Positions 1 through 9,285 of a stretch of 64,000 nt of DNA are shown in pieces. The stretch's first letter is position 1; every line of letters begins with the position of its first letter. This stretch comes from a bacterium (GTDB lineage: Bacteria > Methylomirabilota > Methylomirabilia > Methylomirabilales > 2-02-FULL-66-22). The notes under the pieces were generated by a model. It did not search any database, was not told where the DNA came from, and saw only the letters and a program-made list of their open reading frames with translations. Location: positions 124,001 through 188,000 of the forward strand of contig JAKPQH010000015.1 in the NCBI GenBank assembly GCA_029580855.1, read 5' to 3'. Made by a program: the position numbers and the translations under genes.

Positions 1-1077
1 GCCTGGTGCCAGCGTTCCGCGGCCGCCGGTGCCGGGATTCCCGACATTGGCCACCCCGGAGTTCGAGCTTTCGCGGTAAAGGTTGTTGCCCATCTTGATC
101 AAGCCAGCCGCATTCGGGAACGTGGCCATGCGGATGGTCCCGAGCGACTGAACACGCCCGTTGCTGAAGGTACCGTTGATCGTTCCATCCGTGCCGATGG
201 AGAAGCTTTGAAGCGTGCCGGATGCGGCACCGTCTTGACTCGCTAACGCCAAGGTCGCCGCGGAAGCAAAGCCCGTGACCGGCGACGCGTTCGTGGGCGA
301 GCCGAAGTCCAGGGTCACCACCTGCCCGCTGCTGGCGCCGTTGGTGAAATCCAGCGTGATCGTCCCGGTGCCTCCGGCGATGATGGCGCCGCTTCCGCTG
401 AATTGCAGCGTTCCCGACCCGCCGGCGCCGATAGACATGTTCGCATCGCTTTCGGTCGTCGCGTAGGTGAACTCCCCCGCCGTCGCACTCTTCGTAAACG
501 TGAGCGTCAGGTTGTGCGTGCCACCCAGCGAGTCGTACACGGAGACCGTGGCTACGTATGTCGCTCCCGCCGCCACCGTGGGATCGAGATTCCCGGTAAA
601 GGAGGCCGTCCCCGTCCCCACCGGGGCCGAGGTTGCCGTCGGCGAAATCGTGATATCGCCCCCCGCACCTTGGACCCGATACCCGGTGACCGAATCCACC
701 AGATTCCCCGCCGAATCGACCTCAAAGGCGCCGGCTCGCGAGAAGTAGTTGGCGGATCCGTCGCTCAGAACGAAAAACCCGTCGCCTTGGATCGCCAGGT
801 CGGTCGGCTTGTTTGTCGTGAGGATGCCGCCCTGCGTGAAAAGGTTGGTGATGGCCCCCGTCCGGACGCCGAGCCCCACTTGTTGTGGGTCGGTCCCGCC
901 CACGGTGGCGCTGGGGGCTGTCGCGCCGGCGATCGTCTGGCTCAGCACGTCCGAGAATGTGGTCCGACCCGCCTTGAAGCCTGGCGTGTTGACGTTGGCG
1001 ATATTGTTTCCGGTCACGTCCAGCATCAACTGGTGCGCGCGCAAACCGGAAACGGCGCTGTTCATGGAACTGCCCAT
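1..1077 (-). CDS. flgE: Flagellar hook protein FlgE (C-terminus beyond window)
   Basis: FlgE polymerises into the flexible hook outside the cell. The visible 359 residues start at an ATG preceded by a strong AAGGAGGT-like ribosome binding site. The first 40 residues carry the rod/hook signature (LDVTGNNIANVNTPGF), followed by the FlgE/F/G core (residues about 75-140, with GDGFFVLSDG) and a Gly/Ser/Thr-rich variable domain. No stop is reached before the left edge, so the C-terminal helix lies outside. It follows flgD by 65 bases as the last visible gene of the flgB-to-flgE run, so it is probably read from the sigma-54 promoter near 11.05 kb. FlgG-type rod proteins are shorter and lack the large variable insert, which supports FlgE. 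Confidence 0.95.
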   Translation of the reverse strand, partial: MGSSMNSAVSGLRAHQLMLDVTGNNIANVNTPGFKAGRTTFSDVLSQTIAGATAPSATVGGTDPQQVGLGVRTGAITNLFTQGGILTTNKPTDLAIQGDGFFVLSDGSANYFSRAGAFEVDSAGNLVDSVTGYRVQGAGGDITISPTATSAPVGTGTASFTGNLDPTVAAGATYVATVSVYDSLGGTHNLTLTFTKSATAGEFTYATTESDANMSIGAGGSGTLQFSGSGAIIAGGTGTITLDFTNGASSGQVVTLDFGSPTNASPVTGFASAATLALASQDGAASGTLQSFSIGTDGTINGTFSNGRVQSLGTIRMATFPNAAGLIKMGNNLYRESSNSGVANVGNPGTGGRGTLAPG

Positions 1078-1142
1078 AGAGACCTCCTTGGCCGGCGGGC
1101 GGCGGCCGCTTGCCGCGGCATACCGCCGACCGCCGTGCGTGG

Positions 1143-1871
1143 CTAGAGGGTGCCGCCCGTGTTCACAACGCTCGCCACCGCGGTGAGCGGGACGCGCTGG
1201 TTGCCGATGACAAGCCGGAGCGTGTTCCCTTCGACGGAGATCCCGGTGACCTGGCCGCCGCCCGTGTACGCGCCCGGAACCGCTTGCCCCTTGGTGTCCG
1301 CGGCCACGACCTGATAAATGTACGACCCCGCGCCGAGCCGTCTGCCGTCGTCGTCGAGGCCGTCAAAGACGAGCTGATGCGGCCCCGCCCCCTGCTGCCC
1401 CACGACCAGGGTTCGCACGGCGTTGCCGGACTGATCGAAGATACGCACGGCGACCGCCGCGGCGCCAGTGGGGAGCGCGTACGCCAGCGTGGCTGTTCCG
1501 GTGCTGCCCAAGGCAAGCGGTGACCCGTTGACCGTCACGGTCTTTCCGAGGAGTGCCGACGCGCTGGCGATACCCCCGTTGTTTGACTGGCTCGCCACCC
1601 TCTCCAGCGTCGTGTTGATGTTCTGGAGCTGTTCCAGCGAGGTGAACTGGGCCGTCTGTGCCACGAACTCGGTGTTGTTCATGGGATTGAGAGGATCCTG
1701 ATTGCGGAGCTGCGCAACCATGAGGCGCAGAAAGTCGTCCTTGCCCAGCGTCTGTGTCGCGCGGGCGGTCTGGCTCGTCGAGGACGTCGAGGGCGACGTT
1801 CCGAGGGCCTTCGAGAGCAGACCGGAAACCAGAGCGCCTCCGACGGTGGCCAGGATCGCGGGAATCGCCAT
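1143..1871 (-). CDS. flgD: Hook-capping protein FlgD
   Basis: FlgD is the scaffold that caps the growing hook and lets FlgE subunits assemble. The 242-residue product has the conserved N-terminal segment at residues 45-85 (DDFLRLMVAQLRNQDPLNP then FVAQTAQFTSLEQLQN). The C-terminal half has the FlgD Tudor/Ig-like fold pattern with a FLIN-type motif region (IFDQSGNAVRTL, DGLDDDGRRLGAGSY). It sits between fliK and flgE, the usual place for a hook-assembly gene. Length and domain order are normal. Confidence 0.95.
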   Translation of the reverse strand: MAIPAILATVGGALVSGLLSKALGTSPSTSSTSQTARATQTLGKDDFLRLMVAQLRNQDPLNPMNNTEFVAQTAQFTSLEQLQNINTTLERVASQSNNGGIASASALLGKTVTVNGSPLALGSTGTATLAYALPTGAAAVAVRIFDQSGNAVRTLVVGQQGAGPHQLVFDGLDDDGRRLGAGSYIYQVVAADTKGQAVPGAYTGGGQVTGISVEGNTLRLVIGNQRVPLTAVASVVNTGGTL

Positions 1872-1932
1872 ATTTCAGCTCCTTTCTCGTGTGAGCCGCG
1901 CCGGGTCGCCCAGGGGCGGCCCCGGGGGTTGG

Positions 1933-3483
1933 TCAGATCCGGATGTCCAGCCGGCCGTCGGACGCCGCCAGACGGCCCACACTCGTCTCCTCCTCCGACG
2001 GCTCCGGATGGCGCGGGGACGCCCCCGGCTCCGGCCAGGGCTCCGTGTGGCCGCTGGACCGATGGTCCTGGGAGTGTGACTGCACGTCCGGGCGAACCGC
2101 GATCGACACGCGATCAAGGGGTATCCCTTGCTCCTGGAGCGAGGCCCGCAGTGTCTGGGTGCCTCCCTCCAACGTATCCCGAGCCGCGGGGGTTGTGGTC
2201 TCCAGACGCGCGGTGAGGAGGCCCCCTTCCCAGCGCACCGCCACCCGCACCTCGCCCAGCGATTGGGGATGCAGCCGCAGCCGCACCTCCATCCCCCCAC
2301 GCGCGAGGGACGTCCGAACCGCATGCGCGACGTGGTCCACGCCATCCTGCGTCAGAGGTGTCTGCGCTCCCTCGAGACGCTCGCGCGGCGCCTGCGGTGC
2401 CTCCGTTCGGGTCGCGACGACGGGGCCCTGCACTCCACCACCCCGGGATGGGGATGGGGTTGCGACGTCCGGCGCCTCGCGGACCCGGGCGTCCGGCGGC
2501 ATGTCGCGCTCTGGCAGATCTCCGGAACTCTCCGGCGGTCCGGGCGCTCCCATGTCGGCGATCGCCCCCCCTCCGCGGGACGTCGGAGCCGGGCTCTCCC
2601 CGCGTGTGGACCGATCTGCGTGGGGCGGTATCGGTTCAGGGATGCCCCGTCGCGGACCCCCGTCTGCTGCCACACCGCCTTCCGGTGCGGGGACGCCGGA
2701 CGCGTTCGACGCGCCGCCCGCTGGGGCCGGCGCGGTGACCACAGCCTCGGCCATCTCGGGCGGACGGGGCTGGCCGTCGGCCTTCGCGCTCTCGGGTGTG
2801 ATGGCCGACGGCCCGTGTGGCTCGCCGACCGCGGTCAGCGCCCCGTCCACAGTCTCACCCGTGGCCGCCGGCTCCCGCCGCGGGGCGTACGGTCGGCCTG
2901 GCGGGCCCGCACGAATGGCGGACGCTGCCCCGGCCGCAGGCGTGGTCGGGGCGGAGCGGAGCGCGCCCGCCGGGCTCGCGGAAGCTGCGCTGGAGTCGCA
3001 CTCGGATTCCCGCCCGCCGGCACGCTGCTCGGGAAGGGCACCCCGTGAAGCGTCCGGATGCGAACCCGGAATCCTGGGCGTCGCGTCTCCCGGCCACGCG
3101 ACGTTGGCCGATGGAGGCTCGGACTCGTCGTCCCGTTCGGCAAGATTCCCGGACTCCGCCGCCGTCACCGCCACCGCGGGCGTCGTGGGCGGCGTTCCGA
3201 GACATCCGTTGAGGAGCGCGACCAAATCCGCCAAAGGTGACGTACCCGGGTTTTCCGCTTCGGCTGCGGCGCGGTCGCGCATCTCGTGCGCCGGATCCGA
3301 GACCATCTCTTCGACAGCCTCCAGAGGTATCGCGGCCTCCGCCGAGGACTGAAGCGCGCTCACGGCACGGAGCACCCCGGGGAACCCTTCCGGCTCGGCC
3401 GCCGCCGGCGCGGCGTCACCGCCGAGGCCGAGCCATCCGAGCCCTCCCGCAACGTTGGCACGCGGGACGGCCGTGGGCGTCAT
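1933..3483 (-). CDS. fliK: Hook-length control protein FliK
   Basis: FliK is the secreted molecular ruler that ends hook growth and switches export to filament subunits. The 516-residue protein has a long, low-complexity Pro/Gly/Ala-rich N-terminal and middle part, typical of the poorly conserved ruler region. The conserved Flg_hook domain lies at about residues 400-490 (VRLRLHPQSLGEVRVAV, then a Gln-rich helix and DRVSIAVRPD). The start overlaps the end of the upstream motE-like gene by 4 bases (ATGA), indicating translational coupling. The N-terminal half has little sequence identity to rely on; the call rests on the C-terminal domain and gene position. Confidence 0.9.
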   Translation of the reverse strand: MTPTAVPRANVAGGLGWLGLGGDAAPAAAEPEGFPGVLRAVSALQSSAEAAIPLEAVEEMVSDPAHEMRDRAAAEAENPGTSPLADLVALLNGCLGTPPTTPAVAVTAAESGNLAERDDESEPPSANVAWPGDATPRIPGSHPDASRGALPEQRAGGRESECDSSAASASPAGALRSAPTTPAAGAASAIRAGPPGRPYAPRREPAATGETVDGALTAVGEPHGPSAITPESAKADGQPRPPEMAEAVVTAPAPAGGASNASGVPAPEGGVAADGGPRRGIPEPIPPHADRSTRGESPAPTSRGGGAIADMGAPGPPESSGDLPERDMPPDARVREAPDVATPSPSRGGGVQGPVVATRTEAPQAPRERLEGAQTPLTQDGVDHVAHAVRTSLARGGMEVRLRLHPQSLGEVRVAVRWEGGLLTARLETTTPAARDTLEGGTQTLRASLQEQGIPLDRVSIAVRPDVQSHSQDHRSSGHTEPWPEPGASPRHPEPSEEETSVGRLAASDGRLDIRI

Positions 3484-3968
3484 GACGCTCTCTCCGGGCC
3501 CTGACCGACCGTGCGCGTGAGCTCGGCGGCCGCCGAGGGGTTCATCGCGCCAAGGATCTTCGCCGCCTGACGCTCGCGAATCTCCGCCAGGACACGCGCG
3601 CCCAGTGTGCGGTCGAGCTTCTCCATTATGGCGGCGGCCTCCTTCGGTCGCATGCCTTCGTACATCCGCGCCAGACGCTTCACCTGGGCGCCGGCGTCCA
3701 TCGCCGCCGACGGCGCCTTCGTCGGAGCCGCCGAGGCCCTCTCCGGTTGAGGCGCCGCCGCCGCGGGCGTCTCGGGAGCGCCCCGCTCTGCGGGCGCGGC
3801 CGGCGCTGCTTCGACCGCCTCGGGCGGTTGGGGCGCCGCGGCCGGCGCTGCGCCGCGAGCCAAAAACCGCGGGAGAAGGGCGTGCTGGAGGGTTCCCGTC
3901 ACCACCAGCGCCAGCGCGAAACTCCCGACGAAGAACCCCCCGTACGCCGCCACCGCCTTCCTGGACAT
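3480..3968 (-). CDS. MotE-like/MgtE-N-like flagellar accessory protein
   Basis: This 162-residue protein has one membrane segment at residues 9-31, a Pro/Ala-rich periplasmic linker (about 35-90), and a C-terminal helical domain like the MgtE intracellular N domain (MYEGMRPKEAAAIMEKL, ILGAMNP). The same architecture is found in MotE, a chaperone for MotC in rhizobia, and in unnamed genes between fliJ and fliK in many flagellar operons. It lies 3 bases after fliJ and overlaps fliK by 4. The likely role is in motor or export assembly at the inner membrane, but the exact function is inferred from context. Confidence 0.75.
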   Translation of the reverse strand: MSRKAVAAYGGFFVGSFALALVVTGTLQHALLPRFLARGAAPAAAPQPPEAVEAAPAAPAERGAPETPAAAAPQPERASAAPTKAPSAAMDAGAQVKRLARMYEGMRPKEAAAIMEKLDRTLGARVLAEIRERQAAKILGAMNPSAAAELTRTVGQGPERAS

Positions 3969-3971
3969 CCC

Positions 3972-4430
3972 TCAGTCCTCCAACTCCATCCGTCGCCAGG
4001 TATGCCGCCCCGCCGCAACCTCATCCATGGCCGCCTGCGCTTCCCGCGCGACCGCTTGCCCGTACCGCTCCCACGCTGCCTGCTTCAGCTGCGCCACCGC
4101 TTCCCGCGCCCGCCGGCATTCTCGGAGTGCCGCTTGGCACTCATGAACCCGTGCCGCGGTCGCCGCGCACCGCTCTCGGAGCCTCTGGTGGCGTATGTGG
4201 CAGGCGGCGGCATATCGGGCGTACAGACCGACGTCGCTGCCACGCAACGAATCGGCGAGGGCCCCACAGAGCGCTTCGGTTTCACGCGCGATCCGCTCCC
4301 GGACGTGCGCCAGTTCGCGCGTCGCGGCTGTCGCCTCTACCTGTGCCGCGCCCAGCGCCAGCTCCGCCAGCGCCTCGCGGAGCTCCCGGTGTCGCAGGAC
4401 CCGTTCCAAGGGAAACCGAAATCGCTTCAC
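3972..4430 (-). CDS. fliJ: Flagellar export chaperone/ATPase stalk FliJ
   Basis: FliJ is the coiled-coil stalk that couples the FliI ATPase ring to the export gate. The start chosen is the GTG at 4430, because the family begins with a motif like KRFRFPLERVLRHRE. An upstream ATG at 4463 would add 11 unconserved residues and is possible. The 152-residue product is almost entirely helical, rich in Ala, Arg and Glu, with heptad spacing. It sits directly after fliI in the standard fliG-H-I-J order. Sequence conservation in this family is low, so position is a large part of the evidence. Confidence 0.88.
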   Translation of the reverse strand: MKRFRFPLERVLRHRELREALAELALGAAQVEATAATRELAHVRERIARETEALCGALADSLRGSDVGLYARYAAACHIRHQRLRERCAATAARVHECQAALRECRRAREAVAQLKQAAWERYGQAVAREAQAAMDEVAAGRHTWRRMELED

Positions 4431-4482
4431 GGCGCTACCCTGTGGGCTGCGCGGGTTACTCACCCGGCCGCCGCCCCGCTGA

Positions 4483-5838
4483 TCACGGCGTCGGTCGGCG
4501 CGGACCTGCGCCCGGCGGCACGGCCGTGGCCTGCCAGATGGCGCCGAGGGCGCTCAGGGTCTGGTCGAACGGGCTGGGGTCGTCCACCGCCTGACGCAGG
4601 AATCGCTGGATCGCGGGCAGGTGGGCGAGCGCCCGGTCTACGGCGGCGTCGCTACCCGCGACGTAGGCGCCGATCCGGACGAGATCTTCGACCTCGCGGG
4701 CGGTGCCGAGAACCTCCCGGACCTTTTCCGCCGCGGCTCGATGAACCGCCGACGTCACGCTGGGCATGACGCGGCTCACGCTTGCAAGCACGTCGACGGG
4801 CGGGTAATGACCGCGATCCGCCAGCGCGCGCGAAAGCACGATGTGTCCGTCCAGGATCGCCCTCGCCGCATCCGCTACGGGCTCATTCATGTCGTCGCCC
4901 TCGACGAGGACCGTGTACAGCGCCGTGATCGAACCGGCAGCGCTGCCGGGACCGGCGCGCTCCAGCAACTGCGGAAGCAGGGCGAACGCGGATGGGGGAT
5001 AGCCGCGGGTCGTCGGGGGCTCACCGATCGCCAGCCCGATCTCACGCTGTGCCATCGCGAATCGCGTGAGCGAGTCAAGCATCAGCAGCACGCGTTTCCC
5101 CCGATCCCGGAAGTACTCGGCCACGCGGGTGGCAAGAAACGCCGCCTGCCGCCGGAGGAGGGGTGGGGTATCCGACGTGGCCACTACAACCACCGACCGT
5201 GCCAACCCGTCAGCCCCCAGGTCCTTCTGGAGAAACTCCTGAACCTCCCGGCCGCGCTCGCCCACGAGGGCGATGACGTTGACCTCCGCCTCGGTGGATC
5301 GGGCGATCATGCCCAGGAGTGTGCTCTTCCCGACACCGCTCCCCGCGAAGATGCCCAGCCGCTGCCCCTGGCCGCACGTCAGAACGCCGTCCAGCACGCG
5401 GACGCCCGTGACCAAGGGCTCCCCGATCGGGTGCCGCGCCATGGCAGGGGGCGGCTCCTGGTACAGGGAGACCTCGGCGGTCTCGCGTACCGGACCCCGC
5501 CCGTCGATCGGGGCACCCAGCGAGCCGAGCACACGGCCCAGGAGACCCTGGCCCACCCGCACGCGCGCCGACTGGCCCGTGCGCCGGACACGATCACCGG
5601 GACCGATCCCCGCCAGATCGCCGAACGGCATGAGGAGCGCCCGCCCCTCGCGGAACCCAGCAACCTCCGCCTGGAGCGGTGTGGCGTCGCGGCGGTCCAC
5701 CACGCACAGTTCGCCGATCGCAGCCTCGATTCCCCGCGCCTCGACCGTGAGGCCGGTGATCCGGGTCACCCGCCCGGCCACGGCGCAGAGGGGCCGCCCG
5801 CCGAGTCTCGCCACCAGCGCCGCTGCGTCGGCTACCAC
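4483..5838 (-). CDS. fliI: Flagellum-specific export ATPase FliI
   Basis: FliI hydrolyses ATP at the cytoplasmic face of the type III export gate to prepare substrates. The open frame extends far upstream but overlaps fliH there. The GTG at 5838 is preferred: it follows GGAGG, overlaps the fliH stop by a few bases and gives a normal 451-residue protein. Walker A is at residues 165-172 (GSGVGKST), Walker B is VLLMLDSLTRFA, and the rotary-ATPase segment PPTTRGYPPSAFA is intact. FliI is close to the F1 beta subunit, but the neighbours and the N-terminal beta-barrel identify it as FliI. Confidence 0.95.
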   Translation of the reverse strand: MVADAAALVARLGGRPLCAVAGRVTRITGLTVEARGIEAAIGELCVVDRRDATPLQAEVAGFREGRALLMPFGDLAGIGPGDRVRRTGQSARVRVGQGLLGRVLGSLGAPIDGRGPVRETAEVSLYQEPPPAMARHPIGEPLVTGVRVLDGVLTCGQGQRLGIFAGSGVGKSTLLGMIARSTEAEVNVIALVGERGREVQEFLQKDLGADGLARSVVVVATSDTPPLLRRQAAFLATRVAEYFRDRGKRVLLMLDSLTRFAMAQREIGLAIGEPPTTRGYPPSAFALLPQLLERAGPGSAAGSITALYTVLVEGDDMNEPVADAARAILDGHIVLSRALADRGHYPPVDVLASVSRVMPSVTSAVHRAAAEKVREVLGTAREVEDLVRIGAYVAGSDAAVDRALAHLPAIQRFLRQAVDDPSPFDQTLSALGAIWQATAVPPGAGPRRPTP

Positions 5839-6509
5839 GAGGCCTCCAGGAGGCGTCGCCGCGCCTCGTCCAACTGAACGGGAAACGTGGCGTCCACCAC
5901 CGAATGCGGCGTCTCGACGATGCATCCCCCCGCGGCCACGGCGGGATCCCCCACCACGCGAAGACCTGCGGACCCCCGTGTGCTCTCCATCAGCTCCTCG
6001 CGATGTTCCCGGAGCCGTTCGGCGCAGGTCGGGTGAACACGGACGATGATGTCCTCCCCACCTGCAGGCAATACCGCCAGCGCGCTCCTGACCTGCTCCA
6101 AGATCGCCGCCGGATTCTGCGCAACCTCGAGGTGCAGCACCCGCTCCGCGGTAGCCAGCGCAAGTGTCACAACCAGTTCTTCGAGGCGTGCGCGGCACTC
6201 GGTTTCGAGCGCGCGAAGCCGTTCGCAGGACGCCGCGAGGCTGCTTGCCAGTTCGTGGAGGCCCTGGCGCGCCTCCACCAGGCCCTCCGCCCGCCCCTGG
6301 CGCGCACCTTCGCGGCGTGCCTCTTCGAGCAGTGCCGCGGCCTTCTGCCGGGCCGACGCCATCAACGCCTGCGCCTGGCTTTCCGCCTGTTCCAGCCTGG
6401 CGTGCTCGGGCTCGTCGAGCACCGCCGACGAGGCGCACGCCCCACGGCGCCGGATCAACTCCGGAAAGACGGCGGCTGCCGCTGCGGACGTCTTCCACAT
6501 CCTCTGCAT
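5832..6509 (-). CDS. fliH: Flagellar export ATPase regulator FliH
   Basis: FliH binds FliI, holds it inactive until docking, and links it to the C-ring. The protein (about 225 residues) has an N-terminal charged region, a long coiled coil (about residues 40-110, rich in Ala, Glu, Gln, Arg) and a conserved C-terminal V-ATPase subunit-E-like domain (EDIIVRVHPTCAERL, VVGDPAVAAGGCIVET). The start is uncertain: GTG 6518, ATG 6509 and ATG 6500 are in frame. ATG 6509 is best spaced from a GAGAGGG. It overlaps fliI at its 3' end. Confidence 0.92.
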   Translation of the reverse strand: MQRMWKTSAAAAAVFPELIRRRGACASSAVLDEPEHARLEQAESQAQALMASARQKAAALLEEARREGARQGRAEGLVEARQGLHELASSLAASCERLRALETECRARLEELVVTLALATAERVLHLEVAQNPAAILEQVRSALAVLPAGGEDIIVRVHPTCAERLREHREELMESTRGSAGLRVVGDPAVAAGGCIVETPHSVVDATFPVQLDEARRRLLEASW

Positions 6510-6530
6510 CGCACGCACCCTCTCGCGCGG

Positions 6531-7559
6531 TTAGACCACGACGTCGTCTTGGCCTCCGCGGCCCTGCACGATGATGTCCCCCGACTCCTCCAGCCGGCGA
6601 ACCACCTCCACGATCCGGCGCTGCGATTCTTCGACATCGCGCAGGCGGACTGGGCCCAGGTACCCGATCTCTTCCTTGAGCAATGCGGCCGCGCGCTCGG
6701 ACATGTTCTTGAAGATCTTTCCGGCGACCTCGGCGCCGGCGGCCTTGAGGGCGAGCGCCAGATCGCGCTGGTCGATCTCCTTCAGGATCCGCTGGACCCC
6801 CCGGTCGTCCACATGGACGATGTCCTCGAAGGTGAACATCAGCCGGCGGATGTTCTCCGCCAGGTCCCCGTCCTGCTCCTGCAGCGCGCCGAGCAGCGTG
6901 CGCTCCGTGCTCCGATCCAGTCGGTTCATGATCTCAGCCACGGATTTCACGCCGCCGGAGATCGACACCTCCTGCGTGAACAGAGATGAGAGGCGGTCTT
7001 CCAGGATGCTCTCGATCTGCTTGATCACCTCGGGATTGGTCTTGTCCATGGTGGCGATCCGCAGGATGACGTCCGACTGGAGCTCGGGCGAGAGCTCGGA
7101 GAGTATCTGCGCAGCGTGCTTCGGGTCCATGTTGGCGAGAATGAGCGCGATCGTCTGCGGGTGCTCGCGCCGAATAAAGTCGAGCAGATTCTTGGGGTCC
7201 ACCTTCTTCACGATCTCGAAGGCGGCGGGCTGGATCTGTCCCTTGAGCCGCTCCAGAATCTCCCGGGCGCGCTTCGGGCCCAACGCGCGCTCCAACACCT
7301 CGGACGCGTACGCGACGCCGCCCTGGGCGATGTACTCCTGCGCCAGGGCCATCTGATGAAACTCCTCCAGCACGTCCCCCGTGGTCATGGCGGGAACGTT
7401 GGGAAGCCGGCTGATCTCGGCCGTCAGCTCCTCGATCTCATCCTCGTTCATGGCCTTGAAAACCTGCGCCGAAAGTTCCGCACCCAAACTGATCAAGAGA
7501 ATCGCCGCCTTTTGCGTGCCGCTCAGACTCGCGGGGTCGGTTGCGAGCTGTGTGGACAT
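6531..7559 (-). CDS. fliG: Flagellar motor switch protein FliG
   Basis: FliG is the C-ring rotor protein that contacts the MotA stator and generates torque. The 342-residue length is typical. FliG_N (about 1-115), FliG_M (around LDFIRREHPQTIALILANM, with the EHPQ motif) and FliG_C (MFTFEDIVHVDDRGVQRIL and the charged torque helix) are all present in order. The gene lies between fliF and fliH, the usual place for MS-ring to C-ring coupling. Nothing is unusual in it. Confidence 0.97.
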   Translation of the reverse strand: MSTQLATDPASLSGTQKAAILLISLGAELSAQVFKAMNEDEIEELTAEISRLPNVPAMTTGDVLEEFHQMALAQEYIAQGGVAYASEVLERALGPKRAREILERLKGQIQPAAFEIVKKVDPKNLLDFIRREHPQTIALILANMDPKHAAQILSELSPELQSDVILRIATMDKTNPEVIKQIESILEDRLSSLFTQEVSISGGVKSVAEIMNRLDRSTERTLLGALQEQDGDLAENIRRLMFTFEDIVHVDDRGVQRILKEIDQRDLALALKAAGAEVAGKIFKNMSERAAALLKEEIGYLGPVRLRDVEESQRRIVEVVRRLEESGDIIVQGRGGQDDVVV

Positions 7560-7628
7560 TTCCGCGCTCCGCCGTGCCTGTGGATGTTCGGGTGCACCCC
7601 GTGCGCAGCCGTGTTGATCCGCGTCGGG

Positions 7629-9263
7629 TTAAGGTCTCCGCGTGACCATCCACGAACGGATGATCTGGGCCATCTGCTCCGGATTCGCCCGCGCCAGCGC
7701 GGCGACCTGCCCTTGCAGCGCCTCGCGTTCGCGTCCCTTCAGAATCTGAGCCGGGTTCAGGGCGGCCGCCGTCTTCGCCGTGATCTGCGCACCGCCCCCG
7801 GCATCCGTCAGAGCCGCATCCCTGAGATCCAGCCGGCTGCCAGCGGCAGGCCTGCGCCGCAGCAACGCGAGCAGGGGTCGGAGGACGACCACGACCAGCA
7901 GCAGCACACCGACACCGAGAGCCGCCTGTCTGGCAGCGGACCACCAGAAGGCCTGGCGCTCGACGCGCTCGGCGCTCAGCCGTTCCCGCTCGACGACGGA
8001 TGTGTCGAAGACCAGTTCGGCGACGTCCACCTCGTCCCCGCGCGCGGCATTGAACCCGACGGCACGCATGACGCTGGCGCGGATCTTGTCCAACTCAGCC
8101 TTGGCGCGCGGCACGGGGACTTTCTGCTCGGTGCCGTTCGTGCCCGAGGTGACGGTGTAGGGCGGGTCCACCAGCACCGCCACGGACAGCCGCTTGACCT
8201 CCCCGGCGACCAGGGTCCGGCGCTCGACGACCTTGCCGACTTCGTACTGGACGGACTCCTGCTCTTTGGTGGTCTCGCTGTTGGAGGTCGACCCGGGGGT
8301 TGCCGGCTGCGGTGTCCCGATGTTGGCGGTCACCCCCACCACCCCGGCCGGCCGCGTCGAGTTGTTCTTGGATGTTTCGCTGCTGCGCTGTTCGCTGCGG
8401 ACCACGGTGTTGGGATCCACCCGCTCCTCGGTCCGTTCGCCGTGTGAGAATTCCACCTGCGCAGACACGCGGACGCTGGCCTTGCCGGCGCCGAGCACCT
8501 CGTCCAGCATCCCTTGCACCCGCCGCATGAGCTCGTTCTCGACGGCCGCCTGATACTCGAGCTGGCTGGCGGTTCCCACCCCCAGCGAGCGGTCCGTCCG
8601 CTGGGAGAGCATCCGGCCCGCCGAGTCGATGACGGTCACGTTGTCGGCCTGCAGGCCTTCCACGCTGCCCGAGACCAAATGCACGATCCCCCGCACCTGC
8701 TCCGGGCTGAGACGCGCGCCGGGACGCAAGCTCACCACGACGGAGGCGGTCGTGGCGCGTTCCCGGTCACTGAAGACCGAGGGCTGCGGCAGGACCACGT
8801 GCACCCGTGCGTGCTGCACCTCTCGGATCTGACCGATGGTCCGCGCCAGCTCCCCCTGCAGCGCCCGTTGATAGTTCAACTTTTGCACAAAATCCGTGGC
8901 GCCGAAGCTGGGCCGATCGAACAGCTCAAAACCGACGCCGCCGCCCTGCGGCAAGCCGGCCGTGGCCAGCTTGATCCGGGTCTCGTACACCACCCCCGCG
9001 GGGACCAGGATCCGCGTCCCATTGTTGTCAAGTCGATACGGGGTCTTGCTGGCCTTCAGCTGTTCGACAACCTGCCCGGCGTCGCCGGGGTTGAGATTGG
9101 CGTATAGCGTAGTGAAATCCGGCCGCTGCCCCCAGACGCCGACGACGAGGAACGCGACCGCGCTGGCTCCCAGGACGCCCAGGAGCGCGGCCCGCTGGCC
9201 CCACCCAAGGTCGGCCCAGATGCCGCGTGCCTGCGTAATCCACTTCTGGAGAGATTCTGGCAT
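7629..9263 (-). CDS. fliF: Flagellar MS-ring protein FliF
   Basis: FliF forms the inner-membrane MS ring on which rod, C-ring and export gate assemble. The 544-residue product has a first membrane helix at about residues 23-43, a YscJ/FliF domain (LNPGDAGQVVEQLK, KLATAGLPQGGGVGFELFD) and a ring-building domain (ARVHVVLPQPSVF). A second helix (about 435-455) precedes the cytoplasmic C-terminal tail that binds FliG. The operon order fliE-fliF-fliG is kept. It is slightly short for the family, with the difference mostly in the periplasmic loop. Confidence 0.97.
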   Translation of the reverse strand: MPESLQKWITQARGIWADLGWGQRAALLGVLGASAVAFLVVGVWGQRPDFTTLYANLNPGDAGQVVEQLKASKTPYRLDNNGTRILVPAGVVYETRIKLATAGLPQGGGVGFELFDRPSFGATDFVQKLNYQRALQGELARTIGQIREVQHARVHVVLPQPSVFSDRERATTASVVVSLRPGARLSPEQVRGIVHLVSGSVEGLQADNVTVIDSAGRMLSQRTDRSLGVGTASQLEYQAAVENELMRRVQGMLDEVLGAGKASVRVSAQVEFSHGERTEERVDPNTVVRSEQRSSETSKNNSTRPAGVVGVTANIGTPQPATPGSTSNSETTKEQESVQYEVGKVVERRTLVAGEVKRLSVAVLVDPPYTVTSGTNGTEQKVPVPRAKAELDKIRASVMRAVGFNAARGDEVDVAELVFDTSVVERERLSAERVERQAFWWSAARQAALGVGVLLLVVVVLRPLLALLRRRPAAGSRLDLRDAALTDAGGGAQITAKTAAALNPAQILKGREREALQGQVAALARANPEQMAQIIRSWMVTRRP

Positions 9264-9285
9264 GGGGAGGTCTCTCGTTCCCGAC

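Noticed and set aside
4483-6498. A 671-codon version of FliI
   Set aside because: The N-terminal 220 codons overlap fliH in another frame and are Arg/Gly-rich. The GTG at 5838 with a ribosome binding site gives a normal-length FliI.
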